Source: Dehalococcoidia bacterium (GTDB taxonomy: Bacteria; Chloroflexota; Dehalococcoidia; SZUA-161). Taken from it: a stretch of DNA of 51,150 bases. Positions 15,912 through 24,094 of the stretch are shown here, piece by piece (position 1 is the first letter of the stretch; every line of letters begins with the position of its first letter). The stretch is taken from positions 1 through 51,150 of the forward strand of contig JACWAE010000063.1 of NCBI GenBank assembly GCA_014874385.1, in the 5' to 3' direction. The translations under genes were made by a program, and so were the position numbers. The notes below the pieces were generated by a model. That model had not been told where the DNA came from, made no database searches, and saw nothing but the letters and a program-made list of their open reading frames with translations.

Positions 15912-16184
15912 GGCCGTGCACCCACTGTCGACCCTTCCCCCTCTGGCTTATCCCTGGCACCGGCTCCCACCAGGTGCTCCTGCGGCACCCAGAATTTACT
16001 ATTTACCGCTGCTTCCTTCCGGATCTGACGGGGTTCATAGCGTTCTGCCGCGCAGGACCCAGTGTTCATCACCGATGGACAGAAGACAGTCCCGGAAAGA
16101 GCAGGGCCTCGAGCGGGGATTCGATCCCGCTATAGCGGATTGCGGGTACAGGGCACCGCTGTCTCCCCATCTAGCACGACCTCC
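15912..16184 (-). ncRNA. ffs: Signal recognition particle RNA, long (Bacillus-like) type
   Basis: The minus strand contains the near-invariant SRP domain IV core, GTCAGATCCGGAAGGAAGCA, in the 16010-16035 region. Around it is a full Alu-type 5' and 3' domain. The 5' part has GTCGTGCTAGATGGGGAG, GCGGTGCCCTGTACCCGCAA and GGGATCGAATCCCC; the 3' end has GTCGACAGTGGGTGCACGG. These blocks align in order with the Bacillus scRNA as I remember it. Length is about 273 nt. Ends are estimated from the promoter and the closing stem GGNC...GGCC, so each may be off by several bases. It forms SRP with Ffh and targets membrane proteins. Open reading frames over it on the plus strand are spurious. Confidence 0.92.
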
Positions 16185-16189
16185 TGAAA

Positions 16190-16218
16190 ATTCTACTTTA
16201 GGGGGGCGCAAGTGTCAA
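16190..16218 (-). promoter_or_regulatory. Promoter of the SRP RNA
   Basis: Minus-strand TTGACA (16213-16218), 17-base spacer, TAGAAT (16190-16195). The predicted start near 16184 coincides with the conserved 5' end of the RNA. Confidence 0.8.
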
Positions 16219-16227
16219 GCGTAACGA

Positions 16228-16293
16228 GTAGGGGCAGACCGACGTGTCTGCCCTGTCGAGGTAAAGGGCGAACACACCGGTTCGTCCCTACAA
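16228..16293. repeat. Two foldback elements 3' of leuB
   Basis: GGGCAGAC/GTCTGCCC (16232-16253) and GGGCGAAC/GTTCG-CCC (16266-16289) are two degenerate members of the TAGGGGC palindrome family, in tandem between leuB and the SRP RNA promoter. They could end leuB transcripts, though no T-run is present. Confidence 0.45.
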
Positions 16294-16313
16294 TCATAAA
16301 ACCGATGTGGGTG

Positions 16314-17402
16314 CTAGACTCTGCTGGCGATGAGGTCGCCCATTTCGCGGGTGCCGACCTTCGTCATATCATCGCTCATGATCTCGTAGGTGCGGTAGCC
16401 ATCATTCAAAACCTTGTTTACGGCTTTTTCGATGGACTCAGCTTCCTTTTTGAGGCCCAGGGAGTAGCGCAGCATCAGGGCGCTGCTGAGTATGGTGGCG
16501 ATGGGATTTGCCATGTTCAGTCCGGCGCGTTTGGGGGAGCTGCCGTGGATGGGCTCGTAGAGGCCGAATATAGAGTTGCTCTTTTTCGGTATCCCGGCAA
16601 GGCTGGCCGAGGGCAGCATGCCCATCGAGCCTGCCAGCATGGAGGCTTCGTCAGTGAGGATGTCGCCGAATGTGTTCTCGGTGACAATGACATCGAACTC
16701 CGTGGGACGCTGGATGAGCCGCATGGAGCAGCTATCCACCAGTTGATGCTCCAACTGGATATCAGGGTATTGGGGGCCAAGCTCGGTAGCGATCTGACGC
16801 CAGAGTCGCGATGATTCAAGGACATTTGCCTTATCCACTGAGGTGAGCTTTTTCTTGCGCCTTCGGGCCAATTCGAAGCCTACGCGGAGAATGCGCTCTA
16901 TCTCCATCTCAGAGTAGGACATGGTGTCCACCGCGCGTCTGCCTCTGGAGGTCTGCCAGCGGCGTTTCGGTCTGCCGAAATAGAGGCCGCCAGTAAGCTC
17001 ACGCACCACCAGCAGGTCCACTCCGCGCACAACTTCTGGTTTGAGCGTGGTGTGGTTGGCAAGCATGGGAAGCACTTTGACGGGACGCAGGTTGGCGAAC
17101 AGCTTGAGTTCTTTGCGCAAGGCGAGCAGGCCGTCCTCGGGTCGCACCTTGCCCAGAGGGTCGTCCCACTTAGGACCCCCTACGGCTCCCAGCAGCACAG
17201 CGTGGCACTTTTTGCACAGCTTCAGGGTATCCTTGGTCAGGGCTTCTCCGTATCTATCTATGGAGGCTCCACCAACATAACCGTAATGGAGAGCGAACTT
17301 GTGGCCATATCTACGTCCCACGGCTTGCAGGACTCTGGCAGCCTCCGCTACTACCTCGGGTCCGATGCCGTCCCCGGGGAGGACGGCGATATCGTATTTC
17401 AT
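16314..17402 (-). CDS. leuB: 3-isopropylmalate dehydrogenase
   Basis: 362 residues. NAD-dependent oxidative decarboxylation of 3-isopropylmalate in leucine synthesis. Family marks: AVLPGDGIGPEVVAEA at the N-terminus, VLLGAVGGPKWDDP, LRKELKLFANLRPVKV, VVRELTGGLYFGRP, the DKANVLESSRLWRQ metal and substrate region and YEPIHGSSPKRAG near 270-285. Normal length, all key residues visible. Last gene of the ilv-leu cluster, separated from leuD by about 160 bases filled with repeats; could be read through from leuD or have its own promoter. Confidence 0.95.
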   Translation of the reverse strand: MKYDIAVLPGDGIGPEVVAEAARVLQAVGRRYGHKFALHYGYVGGASIDRYGEALTKDTLKLCKKCHAVLLGAVGGPKWDDPLGKVRPEDGLLALRKELKLFANLRPVKVLPMLANHTTLKPEVVRGVDLLVVRELTGGLYFGRPKRRWQTSRGRRAVDTMSYSEMEIERILRVGFELARRRKKKLTSVDKANVLESSRLWRQIATELGPQYPDIQLEHQLVDSCSMRLIQRPTEFDVIVTENTFGDILTDEASMLAGSMGMLPSASLAGIPKKSNSIFGLYEPIHGSSPKRAGLNMANPIATILSSALMLRYSLGLKKEAESIEKAVNKVLNDGYRTYEIMSDDMTKVGTREMGDLIASRV

Positions 17403-17421
17403 GAATTACTCCTTGGGACCA

Positions 17422-17552
17422 CGTTCGCCCTGAGCCCTTCGGCTGGCTCAGGACAGGCTTGTCGAAGGGTCGAACGGGGCCGTTCATGGTTCGACAGGCT
17501 CACCACGAACGGCGTTTATACTTTCGTTCGCCCTGAGCCCAGTCGAAGGGTG
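17422..17552. repeat. Dispersed repeat, CTTCGACAGGCTC family, double copy
   Basis: TTCGCCCTGAGCCCTTCGGC, TGGCTCAGGACAGGCTTGTC and GTTCATGGTTCGACAGGCTC blocks, followed by CACCACGAACGG. A partial second copy starts at about 17525. Same modules occur at about 3886, 31856, 37686 and 42651. Lies between leuD and leuB. Confidence 0.75.
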
Positions 17553-17563
17553 AACAGAAATGG

Positions 17564-18082
17564 TTATCTGACTTTTTTTATTCTCCTACCTGCTGCTATC
17601 TTGCGTTTGGTGTATTCAATCAGTCCGCCTGATTCGATTAGCTCGAGCATGAAGTCAGGGTACGGTTTGGCCTTAAAGGTGAGACCTCTGGTGATATTTA
17701 TGATTTTACCTGTGGAGAGTTCTACTTCAAGTACATCGCCAGCCTCGGTCTTATCAACAGCCTCCTCGCACTCCAGAATGGGCAGTCCGATGTCAATAGC
17801 GTTGCGGTAGAAGATGCGGGCGAAGCTCTTGGCGATGACGCAGCTTATGCCCACGGCCTTGATGGCGAGCGGCGCATGCTCGCGCGACGAGCCGCAGCCG
17901 AAGTTAGTGCCGGCGACGATGATGTCGCCAGGCTTGACCCTTTTCAGGAACTCAGGGTCTAAATCCTCCATGCAGTGCTGCGCCAGCTCGGCGGGGTCGT
18001 AGACATTCAAGTAACGCGCCGGTATGATGACGTCGGTATTGACATCATCGCCGTATTTATGGACTTTACCGCGAAGGTTCAA
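17564..18082 (-). CDS. leuD: 3-isopropylmalate dehydratase small subunit
   Basis: About 172 residues. Partner of LeuC in isomerising 2- to 3-isopropylmalate. The swivelling-domain motifs are clear: [56 protein letters not shown]. The size matches the archaeal/thermophile-type small subunit that pairs with a ~420-residue LeuC, as here. The TTG at 18082 is chosen because GGAG lies 9 bases upstream; a TTG at 18097 would add five residues. The 5' end overlaps the 3' end of the unknown ORF at 18066, an odd neighbour. It is separated from leuC by about 1.3 kb carrying hicBA. Confidence 0.93.
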   Translation of the reverse strand: MNLRGKVHKYGDDVNTDVIIPARYLNVYDPAELAQHCMEDLDPEFLKRVKPGDIIVAGTNFGCGSSREHAPLAIKAVGISCVIAKSFARIFYRNAIDIGLPILECEEAVDKTEAGDVLEVELSTGKIINITRGLTFKAKPYPDFMLELIESGGLIEYTKRKIAAGRRIKKVR

Positions 18083-18446
18083 GGTTCGAATCTCCAAAAT
18101 CTTTGTTTCCCAATATCATTCTAAGAGGATCATGAGCCATAATCTCCTCTCTCAATCTTTTTTTGTTCTCTTCGACCCAACGCTCGCACATCCTTTCAAA
18201 CGCAAAATTTCCGTTGAAGAGGCAAAAAAGCAACATTTCCATTGATGCACGTGACAATTTCAATACTTCATCATATCCACAACCGTATTGCTTTTTAAAA
18301 TAGAACTGGTCTGCCTCGATTATATCGTTAAATTCATCATCATGTTGCTTGCGTGCTTTTGTCCATCTCCATTCGTTGAAGGAAGAACCTATTGCATTCA
18401 GCTTCTCTACAAGCTCGTGCAACTGCTTATCATCATAGATTTGCAT
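18066..18446 (-). CDS. Uncharacterised helical protein between hicA and leuD
   Basis: 126 residues from the ATG at 18446, with a G-rich GGAAAAGGGGG upstream; an ATG at 18482 gives 138 residues but no ribosome binding site. Mostly charged and helical ([34 protein letters not shown]). No membrane segment or recognised motif apart from a Trp/Lys-rich [14 protein letters not shown]. Its last codons overlap the leuD 5' end. AT-richer than leuD and leuC, in keeping with acquisition together with hicBA. Function unknown. Confidence 0.6.
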   Translation of the reverse strand: MQIYDDKQLHELVEKLNAIGSSFNEWRWTKARKQHDDEFNDIIEADQFYFKKQYGCGYDEVLKLSRASMEMLLFCLFNGNFAFERMCERWVEENKKRLREEIMAHDPLRMILGNKDFGDSNLEPSR

Positions 18447-18510
18447 ATCTAAGCCCCCTTTTCCCCCTCCGTTTACTATCATGATACGTAGAATGCCGAT
18501 TGTTAAGCAG

Positions 18511-18732
18511 CTACAACATTCTCTCGAAATCTTCCGGAGAAATACCAGCTTGCCTCAGTATATTTCTTAGTGTGCCGGGCGGGATTATTCTATTGCCATG
18601 AAAAGGGACAATCACTCGTTTCCCTTCTTTGATATAGGAGCGATGGCTTCCTTTAGCGTGTGAGAACTTAAATCCTGTCCTTAATAATGCGCTCTCGACT
18701 TCCCGAGCTGCAACTCTGGGCAGCTTTTTCAT
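18511..18732 (-). CDS. hicA: HicA-family toxin (mRNA interferase)
   Basis: 73 residues. The double-stranded-RNA-binding-like HicA fold is recognisable: LPRVAAREVESALLRTGFKF, then HAKGSHRSYIKEGKRVIVPF with the catalytic His in GSHR. PGTLRNILRQAGISPEDFERM closes the domain. It cleaves mRNA when not bound by HicB. Overlaps hicB by 4 bases (ATGA), the normal arrangement for translational coupling, with the antitoxin first. Complete length, so presumably functional. Confidence 0.9.
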   Translation of the reverse strand: MKKLPRVAAREVESALLRTGFKFSHAKGSHRSYIKEGKRVIVPFHGNRIIPPGTLRNILRQAGISPEDFERML

Positions 18733-18971
18733 AGAGCAACGCCCACCTTTTCGATAGAAGGTGGCGTATCTTCTGGTATAGGCTCATTGTGAAGCTTCAG
18801 GTCCTCAAGGTAGCAGGCAATAGCCTCTTTAATGTTTTTTAAAGCCTCTTCTTTAGTAGCGCCGTAGCTGAAACACCCGGGGAGTGCCGGAACGGAAGCG
18901 TTATAGTAGCCCTTGAACTCAGGGTCAGTTTCCTTTTCTAGGATTACTGTGTAGCTAATCTTCTTGGTCAT
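18729..18971 (-). CDS. hicB: HicB-family antitoxin
   Basis: 80 residues. Partial RNase-H-like HicB fold: YTVILEKETDPEFKGYYNAS, VPALPGCFSYGATKEEALKN and IKEAIACYLEDLKLHNEPIP. It lacks the extra C-terminal ribbon-helix-helix or HTH found in longer HicB proteins, so DNA binding is not evident. AGGAG lies 7 bases before the ATG. Upstream are two tandem hairpins (19007-19068) that could regulate it or stop transcription coming from leuC. Confidence 0.9.
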   Translation of the reverse strand: MTKKISYTVILEKETDPEFKGYYNASVPALPGCFSYGATKEEALKNIKEAIACYLEDLKLHNEPIPEDTPPSIEKVGVAL

Positions 18972-19006
18972 GGGAATTCTCCTGCATATATAATATCACT
19001 TTTGCT

Positions 19007-19068
19007 CCTTCGGGATGTTATCATCCCGAAGGGTGCCTGTCTAGGCTGTGGATGATAACATCCACAGC
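19007..19068. repeat. Tandem perfect stem-loops upstream of hicB
   Basis: Stem 1: CCTTCGGGATG, loop TTAT, CATCCCGAAGG (19007-19032). Stem 2: GCTGTGGATG, loop ATAA, CATCCACAGC (19045-19068). Both are perfect with 4-base loops. They could insulate hicBA from leuC read-through or bind a regulator. Confidence 0.7.
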
Positions 19069-19140
19069 GAGCAAGTGCTAATCCCCCTTAGTCCCCCTCC
19101 CTGAACGAGTCAGGGACAGGTTTAGAAAAGGGGGAGATTA

Positions 19141-19165
19141 TAGGGCGCGGGCACCGCGCCCCTAC
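19141..19165. repeat. GTAGGGGC...GCCCCTAC-family palindrome
   Basis: TAGGGCGCGG-GCA-CCGCGCCCCTAC: an 8-bp GGGCGCGG/CCGCGCCC stem with a 3-base loop. Same family as 20693 and 12755. Confidence 0.7.
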
Positions 19166-19277
19166 ATGTCTTTGCGAGGAGTCCTTCCCATTTGGGAAGG
19201 ACGACGAAGCAATCTCTACGTAACCGTAAGTATGTATGAGTGCGATGAGATTGCTTCGCTTCGCTCGCAATGACATG
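19165..19277. mobile_element. MITE-like imperfect inverted repeat element
   Basis: About 113 bases bounded by CATGTCTTTGCGAGGAG and the inverse CGCTCGCAATGACATG. CGAAGCAATCTC and GAGATTGCTTCG form the inner arms around a ~35-base centre. The left arm carries its own hairpin (GTCCTTCCC/GGGAAGGAC). No coding capacity. This is the layout of miniature inverted-repeat elements or large REP-like palindromes (TTGCGAGG...GCAATGACA) reported in several bacterial groups. Confidence 0.6.
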
Positions 19278-19370
19278 GTAAAAGGTCTGCAATACCATTG
19301 TTATTCATTCACTCCTTAATGACATCGTAAAAGGCGGCCATGACACAACGAAGGGCCTGCAATGGCACTT

Positions 19371-20627
19371 TTAATCGATCACCTCTTCCGGTCCTGCAAT
19401 CCTGCCCAGCACGGCGCTGGCGGCGGCGACGGCGGGGCTGGCTAGGTAGACCTCGGACTGAGGGCTGCCCATCCGCCCCACGAAGTTGCGGTTGGTGGTG
19501 GAGACGCAGCGCTCCCCCGCGGCGAGCACTCCCATGTAACCGCCCAGACAGGGCCCGCAGGTAGGTGTGCTCACCACTGCGCCTGACTCGATGAATAGCT
19601 TAATCAGGCCTTTGCGTAAGGCCTGCAAATATACCTCTCGCGAGCCGGGGATGATGATGCAGCGCATCCGCTTGTGCACCTTCCTGGCCCTGAGCACTCT
19701 GGCAGCTATCTGCAAGTCCTCAAGGCGTCCGTTGGTGCAACTGCCGATAACTACCTGGTCAATCTCGACTTTGCCCACCTTGCTTATGGGTTTGGCGTTC
19801 GATGGCTTGTGGGGGAAGGCGACCTGAGGCTCTATCTTGGAGACATCGTATTCTATGACTTTGGCATATACAGCGTTTTTGTCAGGCTCATAGACCTTAT
19901 AGGGACGTTTCGCCTTTAACTTTACATAATCTAAGGTCTTTTCATCTATATGGAAGATGCCTGCTTTGGCACCTGCCTCGATGGCCATGTTGGCCATGGT
20001 GAAGCGGCTGTCCATAGAAAGCTTGCCTATTGCCTCGCCGGTGAACTCCATGCAGGCGTAAGTGGCGCCGTCCACTCCGATGTCGCCGATAGTGTAAAGG
20101 ATAAGGTCTTTGCCGCTGACCCATTTTCTCAATTTACCGCTGTAGATGAACTTGATGGTCGGGGGCACCTTCATCCAGATCTCGCCTGTAGCCATGGCGG
20201 CGGCGATGTCTGTGGAGCCCATGCCGGTGGCGAAGGCTCCCAGGGCGCCGTAGGTGCAGGTATGGGAGTCGGCGCCGATGACGACGTCGCCGGGCAGCAC
20301 CAGCCCTTTCTCGGGAAGAAGCACGTGCTCGATGCCCATCTCGCCGACCTCGAAGTAGACCAGCTTCTGCTCCAGGGCGAACTCTTTCATCATCTTGGCC
20401 TGCTCGGCGGAAGCGATGTCCTTGTTGGGCACGAAGTGATCGGGCACCATCACGACCTTTTTGGGGTCGAAGACCTTCTTCACGCCGATGCGGCGGAACT
20501 CCTTGATGGCGATGGGAGCGGTGATATCGTTGGACAGGACGAGGTCCACTCTAACATTTATCAGTTCGCCGGGGATGACTTTCCTCTTGCCGCAGTGGGC
20601 GGCCAGGATTTTTTCGGCTAATGTCAT
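19371..20627 (-). CDS. leuC: 3-isopropylmalate dehydratase large subunit
   Basis: 418 residues, the archaeal/thermophilic type rather than the ~470-residue enterobacterial type. Aconitase-like [4Fe-4S] enzyme of leucine synthesis. Cluster ligands: Cys in VIGSCTNGR and the CxxC of [14 protein letters not shown]. Other motifs: [29 protein letters not shown] and [16 protein letters not shown]. Pairs with LeuD, but the two genes are separated by 1.3 kb carrying repeats, hicBA and an unknown ORF. Homoaconitase and dimethylmalate dehydratase belong to the same family; the context makes the leucine role most likely. Confidence 0.94.
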   Translation of the reverse strand: MTLAEKILAAHCGKRKVIPGELINVRVDLVLSNDITAPIAIKEFRRIGVKKVFDPKKVVMVPDHFVPNKDIASAEQAKMMKEFALEQKLVYFEVGEMGIEHVLLPEKGLVLPGDVVIGADSHTCTYGALGAFATGMGSTDIAAAMATGEIWMKVPPTIKFIYSGKLRKWVSGKDLILYTIGDIGVDGATYACMEFTGEAIGKLSMDSRFTMANMAIEAGAKAGIFHIDEKTLDYVKLKAKRPYKVYEPDKNAVYAKVIEYDVSKIEPQVAFPHKPSNAKPISKVGKVEIDQVVIGSCTNGRLEDLQIAARVLRARKVHKRMRCIIIPGSREVYLQALRKGLIKLFIESGAVVSTPTCGPCLGGYMGVLAAGERCVSTTNRNFVGRMGSPQSEVYLASPAVAAASAVLGRIAGPEEVID

Positions 20628-20643
20628 TTAGAATCTCCAAGAT

Positions 20644-20717
20644 GCCTGGAGCAGGTGCTCCAGGCTACCCATCTTATATCTGTAGGGACTAATAGGGCGC
20701 GGTCACCGCGCCCCTAC
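20644..20717. repeat. Two palindromes between leuA and leuC
   Basis: GCCTGGAGCA-GG-TGCTCCAGGC (20644-20665, perfect 10-bp arms) and TAGGGCGCGG-TCA-CCGCGCCCCTAC (20693-20717). The second belongs to the TAGGGGC palindrome family and is nearly identical to 19141-19165. Both would be in the leuA-leuC transcript. Confidence 0.75.
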
Positions 20718-20745
20718 AAATTGAATGCTGATGGCGCTCTCTTAC

Positions 20746-22263
20746 TCACGCCTTCTGCATGGCTGACAGGAGACGGTTGAGGGCGTTCATATATGCTTTG
20801 GCTGAGGCCACGATGATGTCTGTGGCTGCCCCACGGCCAGTGTATGTTCTGCCTCCGCTCTCTATCCTAATCGTTACCTCGCCCATGGCATCTATGCCTG
20901 CGGTAACCGACTTGACGCTGAACTCTGTGAGATTGTTGGGTACGCTCACGAGGCGGTTTATCGCTTTATAAACAGCGTCCACAGGACCTGTGCCCAGGGC
21001 AGCATCGGCCAAAAGTTGCCCTCCAGGACCGATCAATCTTACCGACGCAGTGGGCACGAGGTGGTCTCCGCAGGAGACCTGCACATGGTCCAGGTGATAT
21101 GTCTCGGAGAAGGTGCGCATCTCCTCTGCAATCAGCGCCTCTATATCACGGTCACTTATCTCCTTCTTCTTATCCGCCAGCTCTTTGAAGGCTGTGAAGG
21201 CACGGGCGAACTCCTCGTCGCTCAGGGTATAGCCTAATACCTCGAGCCGAGCTTTGAACGCGTGGCGGCCGCTGAGCTTGCCCAGGGTCAAGGTGGTTCC
21301 TGTGAGGCCTATATCCCTGGGGTCCATTATCTCGTAGGTAGCCCTCTCTTTAAGGATGCCGTCCTGATGGATGCCAGATTCATGGCGAAAGGCATTAGCG
21401 CCCACGATAGCCTTGTTGGGCTGCACTGACATGCCGGTGAGGTCGCTGACCAGCCGGCTTGTCTTGTGTATCTGCAGAGTATCGATATCGGTTGTGTATT
21501 TAAACAGGTCTTTGCGTGTGCGCAGCGCCATGACTATCTCTTCTAGGGAGGCATTGCCGGCCCGCTCCCCGATACCATTTACGGTGCACTCAATCTGCCT
21601 CACACCATAGTCGAGCACAGCCAGGCTGTTGGCTACCGCCAGCCCCAGGTCGTTGTGGCAATGGACGCTGACCACGGCTTTGTTGATATTAGGCACATTT
21701 TTGAAGATTCCCTCTATTAAGGCGCAGAACTCGCGCGGTATGGTGTAACCCACTGTATCGGGTATATTCACGGTGGTCGCCCCGGCAGCGATGGTTGCTT
21801 CGATTATCTGGTACAGGAACGCCGGGTCGGTGCGGGTGGCATCCATGGGAGAGAACTCTATATCCTCTAGATACCCCTTAGCCCGTGCCACCATATTCAG
21901 GGCAGCCTCCAGTACCTGTTCCCTGCTCTTCTTCAGTTGGTGGGCCATGTGAATCTCAGAGCTGGAGAGGAAGACATGGATGCAAGGGTGCTGGGCATCC
22001 TTGATTGCCTGCCAGGCAGCGTCTACAGCTTCCTTGTTGGCATGAGCCAGGGCGCAGATAGTGGGGCCGCGCACCTCTTTGGCGATGCGGCGTACCGCCT
22101 CCAGGTCTCCGGGCGAGGATATGGGGAAGCCGGCCTCGATTACATCTACCTTCAGCCTCTCCAGTTGCCGGGCGATCTCCAGCTTCTCATCTATATTCAG
22201 CGCTGCGCCTGCGGACTGCTCGCCGTCGCGCAGGGTGGTATCGAAGATTATGACCCTGTCCAC
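20746..22263 (-). CDS. leuA: 2-isopropylmalate synthase
   Basis: 505 residues, standard bacterial LeuA type 1. Condenses acetyl-CoA with 2-oxoisovalerate, the first step committed to leucine. [20 protein letters not shown] starts the TIM barrel, with [19 protein letters not shown] carrying the HxN metal site and [15 protein letters not shown] following. The [13 protein letters not shown] linker precedes the regulatory C-terminal domain (from ~380) that usually gives leucine feedback inhibition. GTG start at 22263 with GGAG about 6 bases before it. Nine bases after the ilvC stop, so cotranscribed with ilvC. Confidence 0.95.
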   Translation of the reverse strand: MDRVIIFDTTLRDGEQSAGAALNIDEKLEIARQLERLKVDVIEAGFPISSPGDLEAVRRIAKEVRGPTICALAHANKEAVDAAWQAIKDAQHPCIHVFLSSSEIHMAHQLKKSREQVLEAALNMVARAKGYLEDIEFSPMDATRTDPAFLYQIIEATIAAGATTVNIPDTVGYTIPREFCALIEGIFKNVPNINKAVVSVHCHNDLGLAVANSLAVLDYGVRQIECTVNGIGERAGNASLEEIVMALRTRKDLFKYTTDIDTLQIHKTSRLVSDLTGMSVQPNKAIVGANAFRHESGIHQDGILKERATYEIMDPRDIGLTGTTLTLGKLSGRHAFKARLEVLGYTLSDEEFARAFTAFKELADKKKEISDRDIEALIAEEMRTFSETYHLDHVQVSCGDHLVPTASVRLIGPGGQLLADAALGTGPVDAVYKAINRLVSVPNNLTEFSVKSVTAGIDAMGEVTIRIESGGRTYTGRGAATDIIVASAKAYMNALNRLLSAMQKA

Positions 22264-22272
22264 GGTGTTCTC

Positions 22273-23268
22273 CTATGCTTCGTACTCCTTCGCTTTAAGC
22301 CAGGGCATCATAGCCCTGAGCTTCTTGCCCACTATCTCTATCTGGTGTTCTTGCTCTCTTTTTCTCATTGCATTGAAGGAAGGACAGCCTGCCTGGTTCT
22401 CCAGAATCCAGCGGGTAGCGAAGGTGCCGTCCTGAATCTCCGCCAGAACCTGTCTCATCGCCTGCTTGGTGCATTCATCTATAACTCTGGGGCCTGAGAC
22501 GTAGTCGCCGTACTCTGCGGTATCGCTTACCGAGTAGCGCATGTAGCTCAAGCCGCCCTGGTAAATGAGGTCGGTGATGAGCTTCAATTCGTGGAGGACC
22601 TCGAAATAAGCAATCTCCGGCTGGTAGCCAGCCTCGACTAGTGTCTCGAAACCAGCTTTTATTAAGGAGGAAACACCGCCGCAGAGGACTGTCTGCTCAC
22701 CGAAGAGGTCGGTCTCGGTCTCCTCAGCGAAGGTGGTATCCAGAACCCCGGCCCTGGTGCAGCCGATACCCTTGGCATAGGCCAGGGCAATCTTTTTAGC
22801 CTTGCCCGTGGCATCCTGATGCACAGCGACGAGAGCAGGGGGCCCTCCGCCTTCAGTGTAGGTACGTCTCAGCATGTGCCCCGGGCATTTCGGCGCAATC
22901 ATGGTCACATCGATATCCTTGGGAGGGATAATCTGGCTGTAGTGTATGTTAAAGCCATGAGCGAACATCAGCATCTTGCCTTTGGTCAGGCCCTTCTGCA
23001 TCTGGCGATAGACCATAGGGTGCAGGGTATCGGGCACCAGCAAGGTCATAATATCGGCCTTCCGGGATGCTTCTTCTGCGCTCAGGACCTCAAACTTCGC
23101 TTTCTTGGCCGCTTTCCAGGGCGGGCTGTCCTTAAGCTCACCCACAATAACATTGCAGCCGCTGTCTCTGAGGTTCTGAGCATGGGCATGTCCCTGGCTG
23201 CCGTAGCCAACTATGGCGATAGTCTTGCCCTTGAGTAAACCCAGGTCAGCATCTTTGTCGTAGTACAT
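22273..23268 (-). CDS. ilvC: Ketol-acid reductoisomerase
   Basis: 331 residues from the ATG at 23268 (GGAGAGGG just upstream). Converts acetolactate or acetohydroxybutyrate to the dihydroxy acid with NADPH and Mg. Class I short form. [20 protein letters not shown] is the nucleotide loop. [37 protein letters not shown] (metal-binding Asp/Glu) and the C-terminal knot ([11 protein letters not shown]) are intact. Fits between ilvN and leuA in one transcript. Confidence 0.95.
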   Translation of the reverse strand: MYYDKDADLGLLKGKTIAIVGYGSQGHAHAQNLRDSGCNVIVGELKDSPPWKAAKKAKFEVLSAEEASRKADIMTLLVPDTLHPMVYRQMQKGLTKGKMLMFAHGFNIHYSQIIPPKDIDVTMIAPKCPGHMLRRTYTEGGGPPALVAVHQDATGKAKKIALAYAKGIGCTRAGVLDTTFAEETETDLFGEQTVLCGGVSSLIKAGFETLVEAGYQPEIAYFEVLHELKLITDLIYQGGLSYMRYSVSDTAEYGDYVSGPRVIDECTKQAMRQVLAEIQDGTFATRWILENQAGCPSFNAMRKREQEHQIEIVGKKLRAMMPWLKAKEYEA

Positions 23269-23293
23269 TTTCCCTCTCCATCCTTTCAATATT

Positions 23294-23860
23294 TTATGCA
23301 GGTTTAGCCTTTCTAATTCTTCGGGGGCGTTCTTCTACTTCTGATTTCTCCGCCTCGACGGTTGTCTCTCCCGCGGCACCTCTGACCATTGCAATCTTGC
23401 CGGTGCGTGAGAGCTCCTTAACCCCAAATCTCCTCAGAAGATTGTACAAGGAGTCGATCTTATCCTCATCACCGGTGACCTCTACAATCAAGGAACCAGG
23501 AGCAACATCGATGATGTTAGCTCGAAATATATCGACGATCTCTATTATCTCGCTTCTGGTGGAAGAAGTGGCATGAACCTTAATCAGCGCCAGTTCCCGA
23601 GCCACTATAGGCTCCTCCGAAATATCTATTACCTTGACTACCTCGATCACTTTGTCGAGCTGTTTCCTCACCTGCTCTACGGCTGTAGTAGCCCCGTCTA
23701 CGACAATGGTCATCCTGGAGAGCCCTGGCTGCTCAGAATGTCCTACGGCGATGCTCTCGATATTGAAATTGCGCCTGCGGAACAGGCTTGATACCCTATT
23801 CAGTACTCCAGGTCTGTCTTCAACCAGGGCGACTAAAGTGCGTTTTGTCTTGCTATTCAT
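23294..23860 (-). CDS. ilvN: Acetolactate synthase regulatory (small) subunit
   Basis: 188 residues. N-terminal ACT domain: [20 protein letters not shown] and [20 protein letters not shown]. It is followed by the ACT-like C-terminal domain ([20 protein letters not shown]) that activates the catalytic subunit and gives valine feedback. The last ~20 residues are a basic, Glu/Arg-rich tail not needed in shorter homologs. Twenty-five bases before ilvC. Separated from ilvB by a 234-base repeat block, so cotranscription with ilvB is probable but interrupted by hairpins. Confidence 0.93.
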   Translation of the reverse strand: MNSKTKRTLVALVEDRPGVLNRVSSLFRRRNFNIESIAVGHSEQPGLSRMTIVVDGATTAVEQVRKQLDKVIEVVKVIDISEEPIVARELALIKVHATSSTRSEIIEIVDIFRANIIDVAPGSLIVEVTGDEDKIDSLYNLLRRFGVKELSRTGKIAMVRGAAGETTVEAEKSEVEERPRRIRKAKPA

Positions 23861-23891
23861 GGTTGTTTTCCTTAATAAGGTAATTCCTTAT

Positions 23892-24083
23892 CAACCCCCA
23901 AACCCCCGGCAGGAGGTTTCCTGCACCTCTTTTTCATCAGTCAGTTAATCGGGGGTAATTCCTTATCAACCCCCTCTGGCTCCCCCAGTCTTAGGGGACT
24001 TTTAGGGCACAGTGCACTGTGCCCCTACAGGGATACCCCCTGTCCTTCCTTCAGGAAGGACCCCTCTGCACTCCCTAACTGCG
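23892..24083. repeat. C-rich dispersed repeats and palindrome between ilvB and ilvN
   Basis: Two partial copies of the ATCAACCCCCT family (about 23892-23938 and 23964-24083) are linked by a direct repeat of GGTAATTCCTTATCAACCCC. At 24003-24028 lies TAGGGCACAGTG/CACTGTGCCCCTAC, a perfect member of the palindrome family, followed by a GTCCTTCC/GGAAGGAC hairpin at about 24050. Confidence 0.7.
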
Positions 24084-24094
24084 GAGCACTTCTG

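Noticed and set aside
16120-16150. tRNA-like T-arm (GGGGATTCGATCCC) on the plus strand
   Set aside because: Part of the SRP RNA Alu domain; no acceptor or anticodon arms fit.
15898-16224. 108-residue plus-strand reading frame
   Set aside because: It lies over the SRP RNA; the DNA is explained by RNA structure and the protein is arbitrary.
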